Part shown: in pieces, positions 1 to 5,427 of the stretch | Layout: each line of letters begins with the position of its first letter | How positions within the stretch are numbered: the stretch's first letter is position 1 | The notes under the pieces: generated by a model | Seen by the model: only the letters and a program-made list of their open reading frames with translations | Database searches by the model: none | What the model was told of the DNA's origin: nothing | Translations under genes and position numbers: made by a program | Assembly (NCBI GenBank): GCA_035700225.1 | Contig: DASSOT010000014.1 | Coordinates: forward strand, 1 to 8,028 | From: JANWLD01 sp035700225 | Lineage (GTDB): Bacteria > Patescibacteriota > Saccharimonadia > Saccharimonadales > 2-12-FULL-41-12 | Reading direction: 5' to 3' | Length of the DNA: 8,028 nucleotides

Positions 1-1016
1 AAACCCTCAAAATAAAGTCTGAATGGGCAAACGACTTTGATATTGATTCGTGCAAAACATACGCTCTCAATATCGAGGGTAATATAAATTCTGAAAATGT
101 AATATGTTCTGACGTAAGCAAGGTCGACATAGCCAGCCTAAGACCGATTGATATTTTTATATACGGGTTTCCGTGCAATGATTTCTCCATAGTCGGAGAA
201 AGATTAGGATTCCAGGGTAAATTTGGCCCGCTTTATGCCTACGGCGTAAGCGTGCTGGATTACCATAAACCGCTGGTATTCGTTGCAGAGAATGTAGGCG
301 GAATAAATTCTACGAACCAAGGCAAAGCATTTGAAAAAATACTTCACGATCTAGAGAATGCCGGTAACGGGTATAACCTGACGGTTCATTTGTACAGAAG
401 TCAGGACTATGGAGTCCCGCAAACACGGCATAGGTACGTAATCGTAGGTATAGATAAAAAATTAAACAAAGAATTCAAGGTTCCGGAGCCCACGCATCTA
501 GGCAAACCAGTCACAGCCGGCGAAACCTTAAGTAACATACCGAGGGACGCTCATAACCACGAAATACCTACAATTTCCGAAATAGTAAGAGAAAGACTGA
601 CTCATATAAGACCCGGTGAAAATGTTTGGAATGCCGAGTTACCTGAGCACCTGAAGCTTAATGTAAAATCTGCCAGGCTTTCACAGATATATAAAAGATT
701 GCACCCCGATAAACCGTCCTACACTATTACCGGTAGCGGTGGTGGTGGTACACACGGATATCATTATTTAGAGCCAAGGCCCCTAACTAACAGGGAAAGA
801 GCCAGGCTACAAACATTTCCTGATGAATTTAAATTCATCGGAAACTATTCAAGCGTCCGCAAACAAATCGGCATGGCCGTACCCGTTAGGCTCTCGAACA
901 TAATATTTAATGCCGTGCTAGACACTCTTAATGACAAAAGTTATCCATATATAAAAGCAAACTACGTGCTAAAATCTCCAGAAAGCAGGAGGCTTAGACA
1001 AGTAGCTTTGGCATGA
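1..1016 (+). CDS. C5-cytosine DNA methyltransferase of a type II R-M system (5' partial)
   Basis: Transfers a methyl group from S-adenosylmethionine to C5 of cytosine in a DNA target, protecting it from the partner nuclease encoded next. The reading frame is open from base 3, so the start and the SAM-binding FxGxG motif I lie outside the window; the GTG at 252 is internal. Visible family motifs in order: motif IV PCxxFS with the catalytic Cys codon at 174-176, ENV (motif VI) at 288-296, QTRHR (motif VIII) at 420-434, RERARLQTFPDEF (motif IX) from 792, and QIGMAVP (motif X) at 864-884. The variable segment between motifs VIII and IX, with a GSGGGGTHGYH stretch, would be the target-recognition region; the target cannot be read from it. 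The last codon overlaps the next gene as ATGA, so the two are probably translationally coupled. Family assignment is very secure; specificity is unknown. Confidence 0.95.
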   Translation, partial: TLKIKSEWANDFDIDSCKTYALNIEGNINSENVICSDVSKVDIASLRPIDIFIYGFPCNDFSIVGERLGFQGKFGPLYAYGVSVLDYHKPLVFVAENVGGINSTNQGKAFEKILHDLENAGNGYNLTVHLYRSQDYGVPQTRHRYVIVGIDKKLNKEFKVPEPTHLGKPVTAGETLSNIPRDAHNHEIPTISEIVRERLTHIRPGENVWNAELPEHLKLNVKSARLSQIYKRLHPDKPSYTITGSGGGGTHGYHYLEPRPLTNRERARLQTFPDEFKFIGNYSSVRKQIGMAVPVRLSNIIFNAVLDTLNDKSYPYIKANYVLKSPESRRLRQVALA

Positions 1017-2005
1017 CAAAGGCACAAATAAAGGCTTTAATCCAAGAATATGCAGATGCACATTCCGGCACTGTAAAAATAGGATCAGAAACACTCGCCG
1101 GAATAATTGAAAAAGCAATTTCAGGAAAAGAAATCGATGAAAACAATCTTGTTGATTCCATAGATAAATGGTTTATTAATAGATTTTCAAAAAGGTTAGT
1201 CTACATCGATGAAAAAGGCTATGCCCAAATGTGCATAGATGCACTAAAAATTTTAAAAACTACTGCGGCGACAGACTATGGTTCAAGCAGGCAAAGAGAT
1301 CTGGGCCAATTATGGGGAGATATGACCAGGGGCTACCTAGCTGAATACGCGTTGGCTAAATTCTTATCAGAAAAATGGAATATGGAAGTTGAACTTGGGC
1401 ATGAGGTAGGGGAACTGCTGGATTATTTGCCATCCGATATACATTCAGTCAAAAAACCCGGCGAAGAAAAACGCAACCCCAATATACAGGTGGGCATCAA
1501 AGGTTCTAAATGGAATGGGATATGGCTTGATATACCAGGGGCACAATTCAATCACTCTGATGTACATATTTTTGTTAAGGTGGGTACAGCAAGGGACCAT
1601 CTTTTTGCATATTTCAAACATATCTCGGTGTTTAAAGACAAGATTTTGAAAAAAGGCGTAGAAGTGGGTTCGATAAATGACGAGGAAGCAAGCGTCTTAT
1701 ATGATAATCTTCCAACGTTTGAAGATATACCGGCGTACATAGTAGGGTTTGCTATAAAAGATAAAAAGTATTCAACGTTAAGCTATGCGGGCAAAAAAGG
1801 CAGAACCCGGTTTATTATAAATGAATGGAACGGCCCTATATTCCCAGGGGATTCAGAAAGTATAAAGCACAGAGAAAGCATATCAGGGAAAGTAGAGTTT
1901 GAGGGCATAGGAAAGTTCTCTCATGAAAGCGGCTACCTATTTAATACTGGAAGCCTTTTATGGCAAGATTCTGACTGGAAAAAATACTTAATCGATAAAC
2001 TATAA
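1013..2005 (+). CDS. Probable type II restriction endonuclease, partner of the methyltransferase
   Basis: A 330-residue protein starting inside the methyltransferase stop (ATGA overlap), the usual position for the nuclease of a type II system. I do not recognise the specific family. A PD-(D/E)xK-like core is plausible: a helix with Glu111 (RGYLAEYALAKFL), then Pro-Ser-Asp142, then a strand reading VGIKGSK (Lys163, Lys166), then a hydrophobic strand, VHIFVKV, at 184-190. The residue two before Lys163 is Gly161 instead of the usual Asp/Glu, so the active site is either a variant or misassigned here. There is no membrane segment or signal peptide. It ends in TAA and is followed by a weak hairpin with a T-run. 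The AT-rich base use matches the methyltransferase. It would cut unmethylated target DNA in the cytoplasm. The nuclease role rests mainly on context; an alternative is an unrelated R-M accessory protein. Confidence 0.72.
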   Translation: MTKAQIKALIQEYADAHSGTVKIGSETLAGIIEKAISGKEIDENNLVDSIDKWFINRFSKRLVYIDEKGYAQMCIDALKILKTTAATDYGSSRQRDLGQLWGDMTRGYLAEYALAKFLSEKWNMEVELGHEVGELLDYLPSDIHSVKKPGEEKRNPNIQVGIKGSKWNGIWLDIPGAQFNHSDVHIFVKVGTARDHLFAYFKHISVFKDKILKKGVEVGSINDEEASVLYDNLPTFEDIPAYIVGFAIKDKKYSTLSYAGKKGRTRFIINEWNGPIFPGDSESIKHRESISGKVEFEGIGKFSHESGYLFNTGSLLWQDSDWKKYLIDKL

Positions 2006-2040
2006 CCACGTCATTCGTTAATGAGCTAGCTGGTTTTTCT
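2004..2040 (+). terminator. Possible intrinsic terminator of the R-M operon
   Basis: Starting at the nuclease stop codon, an outer AACCA/TGGTT pairing (2004-2008 with 2031-2035) encloses an inner TCATT-CGTT-AATGA hairpin (2011-2024), and a run of five T (2034-2038) follows. The stem is interrupted by an internal loop and is not GC-rich, so termination would be weak. It lies where the operon should end. Confidence 0.35.
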
Positions 2041-2049
2041 AAACAGACA

Positions 2050-2079
2050 TTAAAAAATACGAACCATAGCCTGTACAAT
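2050..2079 (+). promoter_or_regulatory. Candidate promoter for the DUF3147-like membrane protein gene
   Basis: TACAAT at 2074-2079 (5 of 6 matches to TATAAT) lies 7 nt before the ATG at 2087. A poor -35 (TTAAAA, 2050-2055, 4 of 6) sits 18 nt upstream. Transcription would begin at or next to the start codon. GGG at 2081-2083 is too close to the ATG to be a good ribosome binding site. Confidence 0.45.
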
Positions 2080-2086
2080 AGGGTAA

Positions 2087-2872
2087 ATGTTTACGGAAGT
2101 TTTTTGGTTCCAGGTATTGCTATCTTTTTTGGTCGGCGGTCTGTGGGTCGGCGGCATGACTCTGATAAGTGAAAGGTTCGGTTCTAAAATAGGCGGCCTT
2201 TTAGTATCGTTGCCCTCTACTGGAGTGGTGGCCTTACTCTTTATCGCTTTGACTCAAAACCAGGAAGCCATGGTGTCGGCCACGACAGTAATGCCCTCCG
2301 CCATAGCCGCGGCTACTATCTTTTTGGTAATGTTTGCCGTTTTATATAGATTTGGCTGGGTTCTCGATTATTTTGGTGCCATCGCAATCTGGTTTGCGTT
2401 GAATCTCCCTCTGGTGATTTTAGATATAGAGAATATAGCAGTGTCATTGTTGCTTGCCGTTTTGATATATTGCGTCAGCGTGACTTATTTTCATAAACAC
2501 CCGCACCGGAAGCTAGGCGCTGTAAAGGTATCTACAAAAGCCGTAGTCTTAAGAGTCATATTTGCCGGGAGTTTTATAGCGCTAGCAGTTCTGCTCGCAA
2601 AGCTAGCCGGACCTGCTTGGGGCGGACTCTTTTCCAGCTACCCGGCGGCTTTTTCGGCAACGGTTATATTATTTGCCCGTAAGCACGGTATAGAGTTTAC
2701 ATCTTCAGTATCCCGCACAATGGTACATGGAAATATGTCCATAGTTGTCTTTGCTATTTTTGTATTCTTACTGGTGCCACATATAGGAGTGGCTCTTGGT
2801 CTTATCTTTGCCTATCTATCAAGTCTTATCTTTTCCAGCTTTTCATATAAATATGTATTAAACCGTCTATAA
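2087..2872 (+). CDS. DUF3147-like integral membrane protein with an internal duplication
   Basis: A 261-residue, strongly hydrophobic inner-membrane protein with roughly eight candidate membrane segments. The two halves are repeats: GGLLVSLPSTG (37-47) in the first half corresponds to GGLFSSYPAAF (179-189) in the second, each preceded by a Gly-containing loop. The Pro of each motif is followed 26 residues later by Met (Pro43/Met69 and Pro186/Met212), then a hydrophobic helix, so the halves align without gaps for about 60 residues. The GGxFSSxPAxF pattern resembles DUF3147 membrane proteins as I remember them; no transported substrate is known to me. The start at 2087 is chosen because a -10-like TACAAT ends 7 nt upstream and no earlier start fits. 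It is probably a single-gene unit. A transporter role is inference from the inverted or tandem repeat build common in carriers. Confidence 0.8.
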   Translation: MFTEVFWFQVLLSFLVGGLWVGGMTLISERFGSKIGGLLVSLPSTGVVALLFIALTQNQEAMVSATTVMPSAIAAATIFLVMFAVLYRFGWVLDYFGAIAIWFALNLPLVILDIENIAVSLLLAVLIYCVSVTYFHKHPHRKLGAVKVSTKAVVLRVIFAGSFIALAVLLAKLAGPAWGGLFSSYPAAFSATVILFARKHGIEFTSSVSRTMVHGNMSIVVFAIFVFLLVPHIGVALGLIFAYLSSLIFSSFSYKYVLNRL

Positions 2873-2899
2873 ATTAAAGCTTGAAACAACATAATATTA

Positions 2900-2928
2900 T
2901 TGACTTTTAATAATTTTTATTGTAAAGT
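2900..2928 (+). promoter_or_regulatory. Candidate promoter of the CxxC small protein gene
   Basis: TTGACT (2900-2905), a 17-nt spacer and TAAAGT (2923-2928, 4 of 6 matches) lie 9 nt before the ATG at 2938. The geometry from -35 to ATG (41 nt) is identical to that of the much stronger minus-strand promoter at 3903-3931. No Shine-Dalgarno sequence precedes the ATG, which points to a leaderless or nearly leaderless message. Confidence 0.5.
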
Positions 2929-2931
2929 CAA
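2900..2931. repeat. Inverted repeat framing a promoter
   Basis: TTGACTTT (2900-2907) and its exact reverse complement AAAGTCAA (2924-2931) are separated by 16 nt of A/T-rich sequence. The left arm is the -35 box of the candidate promoter and the right arm covers its -10 region, so this could be a repressor operator. It may also be chance in AT-rich DNA. Confidence 0.45.
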
Positions 2932-2937
2932 CATTAT

Positions 2938-3315
2938 ATGAACGAAAATGGTGAAAAATGTCTGATGGACGAAATTTGGCTAGCTAGTCATAGCCGAGGG
3001 TATGAGTCTGTAAAGGCTGCAGTAAAAATGGCAGAAAAGTTCGAAGGCGAAGATCTTCCCCTGGAAAATGGAGCACAAGTTGAAGTTGATTGTGGTAGGT
3101 GCGGCGCAAGCTTTATTCTGCAAAAAACCCAACACGAAATGTCACGAAGCGATATGTTGTCGGTAACATTTCATAAAGCCGGTAAAAAGGGCATAGAATG
3201 TGATTCGTCTGAAGTTAGGGAACCGAGACTGGAAGAAATGGGAAACCCTGGAGAACGTTTAGGACTTGGTCTCTTCACAGATGCTGTTGCTGAAAAAACA
3301 GGCCTTCACATATAA
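2938..3315 (+). CDS. Hypothetical protein with a single CxxC knuckle
   Basis: A 125-residue soluble protein that I do not recognise. It has no signal peptide or membrane segment. Residues 48-60 read VEVDCGRCGASFI, a Cys52-x2-Cys55 knuckle of the zinc-ribbon type, followed by His66, His79 and Cys88 as possible further ligands, but a second CxxC is missing. The N-terminal third looks helical (VKAAVKMAEKFEG) and the rest is polar. The ATG at 2938 sits 9 nt after a -10-like box in the same geometry as another gene in the window; an internal ATG at 2965 (giving MDEIWLASHSRG) is an alternative start. It stands alone between the membrane protein and a second small gene, with its own promoter. A DNA- or RNA-binding or metal-binding role is possible but not supported beyond the knuckle. 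Confidence 0.6.
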   Translation: MNENGEKCLMDEIWLASHSRGYESVKAAVKMAEKFEGEDLPLENGAQVEVDCGRCGASFILQKTQHEMSRSDMLSVTFHKAGKKGIECDSSEVREPRLEEMGNPGERLGLGLFTDAVAEKTGLHI

Positions 3316-3326
3316 TTCAAACTTCG

Positions 3327-3355
3327 TTGCTAGAGCTAAATAAACCGTGTTTAAT
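3327..3355 (+). promoter_or_regulatory. Candidate promoter of the 69-residue protein gene
   Basis: TTGCTA (3327-3332), a 17-nt spacer and TTTAAT (3350-3355, 5 of 6 matches) end 5 nt before the ATG at 3361. The same two hexamers at the same spacing occur at 3944-3972 before the first TauE-type permease. A leaderless start is implied. Confidence 0.6.
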
Positions 3356-3360
3356 AGGTG

Positions 3361-3570
3361 ATGATTGAAGGCGGTATGGAACAAAAAGAACGGTTGAGAA
3401 TTGAGCTTCCTGTGGTTGATAGGTCTAATTACAAAGACTTTGTTAAAAGCGGGGTAGCCCTGGCCAGCATTGTTTTGTGGAGTGTTCTTACGGTTGAGAA
3501 CAATTCACAGGACAAACTCCCGGCACAAGTACCACCTATGCCTGCCCCACCGGCATATATAAGAGATTAG
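3361..3570 (+). CDS. Small single-pass membrane protein of unknown function
   Basis: A 69-residue product with a charged N-terminal part (1-29), one hydrophobic segment at about 30-45 (SGVALASIVLWSVLTV) and a proline-rich tail (PAQVPPMPAPPAYIRD). I do not recognise it. The ATG at 3361 is preferred over the GTG at 3358 because it lies at the position expected for a transcription start after the TTTAAT box; ATG 3376 is a further option. Its stop overlaps by 4 bp the stop of the convergent gene on the other strand. The proline-rich tail could be outside the membrane, but the topology cannot be read from the sequence. It is short, so it could be spurious; the well-formed promoter argues for a real gene. 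Confidence 0.5.
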   Translation: MIEGGMEQKERLRIELPVVDRSNYKDFVKSGVALASIVLWSVLTVENNSQDKLPAQVPPMPAPPAYIRD

Positions 3571-3893
3571 CCTTGTCGGAGGGTAGCGCCTTTTAGAAGG
3601 CCTTTGCAGACAAGCACGTCTACATCATTTCCGGAAGGTGCCTCCGCGCTGAATTCATAGCTTAGAGTGTCTTTTTGGTCGCACCCTCTGACGCCTACAA
3701 AAACTGTGTCTGTGTCTTCCAGCTCAACATTTGTATAGCCGTTGTCCTGTACATATTCCTTGGCGTCATCCGAGCCATAAGTTGCTTTTGTCAGTTCGCC
3801 GGCACCCCAGCTTGCACCTCCTGAAAAGGCGAGGGCAATTCCAAAAATAGCAATAGGCGTACTTATTCTTTCTGGCGTATATCCACGTCGCAT
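3567..3893 (-). CDS. Membrane-anchored small domain protein with two conserved-type cysteines
   Basis: A 108-residue protein: a short basic start, one hydrophobic segment at about 11-30 (STPIAIFGIALAFSGGASWG) that may be an uncleaved anchor or signal, then a compact domain at 40-106. The domain reads GYTNVELEDTDTVFVGVRGC and later VCKGLLKGATLR, with Cys71 and Cys96. This pattern (GYTxVE, a Cys before an acidic pair, FxAxxPxG, then VCxGLLxKGxTxR) matches, from memory, a small domain widespread in phages, plasmids and CPR genomes whose function I do not know. The two cysteines might form a disulfide if the domain is extracytoplasmic. The start is chosen because the strongest promoter of the window ends 9 nt upstream. 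The gene is convergent with the 69-residue gene and diverges from the TauE-type gene. Confidence 0.75.
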   Translation of the reverse strand: MRRGYTPERISTPIAIFGIALAFSGGASWGAGELTKATYGSDDAKEYVQDNGYTNVELEDTDTVFVGVRGCDQKDTLSYEFSAEAPSGNDVDVLVCKGLLKGATLRQG

Positions 3894-3895
3894 AA

Positions 3896-3914
3896 TTTTG
3901 TTATTATAACAAAA
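3896..3914. repeat. Perfect 9-bp-arm palindrome over a -10 box (candidate operator)
   Basis: TTTTGTTAT (3896-3904) and ATAACAAAA (3906-3914) are exact reverse complements around one central base at 3905. The palindrome covers the -10 box and the expected transcription start of the minus-strand gene, the classic position for a dimeric repressor. Confidence 0.55.
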
Positions 3915-3931
3915 ATTATATAAAAAGTCAA
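3903..3931 (-). promoter_or_regulatory. Strong sigma70-type promoter of the membrane-anchored small protein gene
   Basis: Read on the minus strand: TTGACT (3931-3926), a 17-nt spacer, and a perfect TATAAT (3908-3903) with an extended TGT just before it. The ATG at 3893 follows the -10 after 9 nt, with no Shine-Dalgarno sequence. This is the best promoter match in the window. Confidence 0.8.
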
Positions 3932-3943
3932 CACCATAATGAT

Positions 3944-3972
3944 TTGCTACTACTGACTAAACGAAGTTTAAT
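3944..3972 (+). promoter_or_regulatory. Candidate promoter of the first TauE-type permease gene
   Basis: TTGCTA (3944-3949), a 17-nt spacer and TTTAAT (3967-3972) end 6 nt before the GTG at 3979. It lies back to back with the minus-strand promoter at 3903-3931 and duplicates the hexamers of the promoter at 3327-3355. Confidence 0.6.
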
Positions 3973-3978
3973 TAGTGG

Positions 3979-4758
3979 GTGATTGATTTATCCCATTCTT
4001 TTTTTCCTGAATTTTTCCAGTGGTGGCATATCCCATTCCTGTTCATGGCCGGACTGATAGGCGAGGGCTATGGAGCTTTGGTTGGCGGCGGGAGTTTAGT
4101 TACGCAACCAGCCTTGCTGGTGACCGGACTGCCCTTGCACTCCGTCTTGGCCATCGATGCTACCGGGCCGATAGCGACTGAAGCGGGAATCCTGACCGAA
4201 ACCCGGAAGGATGTAGTTAAAAGAAGAAAACTCGTTCTGCTTATGGCGATTCCTGTGATACTCGGTGGAATCCTCGGGACGCATCTTCTGATAACGACCT
4301 CGCCGGAAGTCATAAAGTACATTATGGTCGGCTCAATATTATTGATTCTCGGCGATGGCTTTATAACGAATAAAAAGCGCAGATCTACTCACGTAAGCAA
4401 AGAAAGATACGCAGTTATGATGGTTTCGATGTTCGTAATCTCTGTGTATACGATTTTTATCGGACTGGGCGAAGGAACATTCGGCAGGTTGGCGCTGATG
4501 ATTACGCTAGGACTAACCTTCGTGCAAAGCCAGGGCATATCCGCCGCCGCTAAAATGCCCGCAAGGATATACGCGCTGGTGATTACCGCAATGGCAGGTC
4601 TAATAGTTTGGCCGTATCTGCTGACATTCTGGTGCTCCAACTTCATAGCGGGGAAATATGACACAAAGCTTATAAAGAAAATCCCCGACAAGTACATGCG
4701 GACACTGATGTTCATAGTCAGCGTAGCTTTCGCTATATATCTGCTGTTCTATTACTAA
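3979..4758 (+). CDS. TauE/SafE-family (sulfite exporter-like) membrane permease
   Basis: A 259-residue inner-membrane protein with about seven to eight hydrophobic segments and the two-half layout of the TauE/SafE family. Half one has the Gly-rich loop GYGALVGGGSLVTQPALL (30-47) followed by GLPLHSVLAIDA; half two has the matching IGLGEGTFGRLALMITLGL (161-179). The family includes exporters of sulfite, sulfoacetate and other organic anions; the substrate here cannot be told. The short loop NKKRRSTHVSKER (131-143) separates the halves and is probably cytoplasmic. The GTG at 3979 is chosen because it lies 6 nt after TTTAAT with no other start nearby; the next in-frame ATG would cut the first segment. 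The C-terminal end (SNFIAGKYDTKLIKKI) deviates from the usual GAxxGAxLAxK pattern. A second, only distantly similar member lies 1.2 kb downstream. Confidence 0.82.
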   Translation: MIDLSHSFFPEFFQWWHIPFLFMAGLIGEGYGALVGGGSLVTQPALLVTGLPLHSVLAIDATGPIATEAGILTETRKDVVKRRKLVLLMAIPVILGGILGTHLLITTSPEVIKYIMVGSILLILGDGFITNKKRRSTHVSKERYAVMMVSMFVISVYTIFIGLGEGTFGRLALMITLGLTFVQSQGISAAAKMPARIYALVITAMAGLIVWPYLLTFWCSNFIAGKYDTKLIKKIPDKYMRTLMFIVSVAFAIYLLFYY

Positions 4759-4766
4759 TAGCTAAA

Positions 4767-4795
4767 TTGACATTTTAACCTTTTTATGCTAATAT
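4767..4795 (+). promoter_or_regulatory. Promoter of the degenerate GNAT gene
   Basis: A perfect TTGACA (4767-4772), a 17-nt spacer and TAATAT (4790-4795, 4 of 6 matches) with an extended TGC before it (4787-4789). Transcription would begin near 4802, giving a leader of about 22 nt before the ATG at 4824. Confidence 0.7.
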
Positions 4796-4823
4796 TGGGC
4801 AAATTAATGAGGTTTTGTCAGGT

Positions 4824-5420
4824 ATGCCAGAAGTAGATAGCCAGGTTAACCTGGGTTTTAAGATGGCCGGTGGCTTAGGGCCGGATAATCCCATGCTACG
4901 AGGGGTAGTCGGTTTGCGCCGCAGATGTGATGCCGATGCCGGTGTTGCCCCGGGGCCGGGTTTTGCCAAAGAAGCAGACCATCTTTCAGGCTTAATGTAT
5001 CATTCTGTACTTATGACGGCTGTTGACTTGGACAGTGCGTCGCAAACCCCGATTGCTTCTGTAAGAAGGACGCTTGAAGTGCGCGATAAAGTGGAGCTTA
5101 GCGATATACTGGTTGATCCGGATTATGCGGAGCGAGATGTCCTTGCAAGTGTGATGATAGCTTTGAACTGTCATGGCCGTGACCGCTTGCGCCCAGTTGC
5201 GGCTAATGTAAACCCTGCTCACAAAAATACCGTAGGATTATTGGATAAACTAGGCTTTAGCAAAGACGAAGAATGGAGCGGTATTGAGATTTATAGTGGT
5301 GTGCCGGCTGAAGATTATTACACCTTATCTTCGGGGCAATTGGCAATACGCCGGAACAACCGTTTGCCTGGAGGGCGGGCTTTGCTCAAGCAAGCACGCC
5401 GAAGCCTTCATTGGGTCTAG
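4824..5420 (+). CDS. GNAT-like protein with a degenerate acetyl-CoA loop
   Basis: A 198-residue soluble protein. Residues 91-145 fit the GNAT core: a strand and loop ELSDILVDPDYAERD, a helix to 114, the strand PVAANVN (124-130), then the motif B-like PAHKNTVGLLDKLGF (131-145). In active acetyltransferases the loop after the tyrosine reads R/Q-x-x-G-x-G/A; here it is A-E-R-D-V-L, lacking both glycines. Acetyl-CoA binding is therefore doubtful and the protein may be a non-catalytic or altered relative. The N-terminal part (1-60) is Gly-rich and unlike known domains. The start could be TTG 4815 or ATG 4824; ATG is preferred, with an AGG at 4810-4812 as a distant ribosome site. It converges with a canonical GNAT gene 7 nt after its stop. 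Confidence 0.68.
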   Translation: MPEVDSQVNLGFKMAGGLGPDNPMLRGVVGLRRRCDADAGVAPGPGFAKEADHLSGLMYHSVLMTAVDLDSASQTPIASVRRTLEVRDKVELSDILVDPDYAERDVLASVMIALNCHGRDRLRPVAANVNPAHKNTVGLLDKLGFSKDEEWSGIEIYSGVPAEDYYTLSSGQLAIRRNNRLPGGRALLKQARRSLHWV

Positions 5421-5427
5421 CCAACTT

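Noticed and set aside
252..1016. A 254-codon methyltransferase starting at GTG 252
   Set aside because: The frame is open to the left edge and carries the catalytic PCxxFS motif at 171-188, so 252 is internal.
1..3570. A wider defence island joining the R-M pair with the membrane protein and small genes
   Set aside because: The downstream genes have their own promoters, different character and no known defence domain; context alone is not enough.
3588..3601. GCCTT-TTAG-AAGGC hairpin near the convergent stop codons at 3567-3570
   Set aside because: It lies inside the coding end of the minus-strand gene and has no T-run on either strand.
4389..4715. 108-codon open frame on the minus strand opposite the first permease
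   Set aside because: Antisense to a well-supported membrane protein gene; no own promoter or motif.
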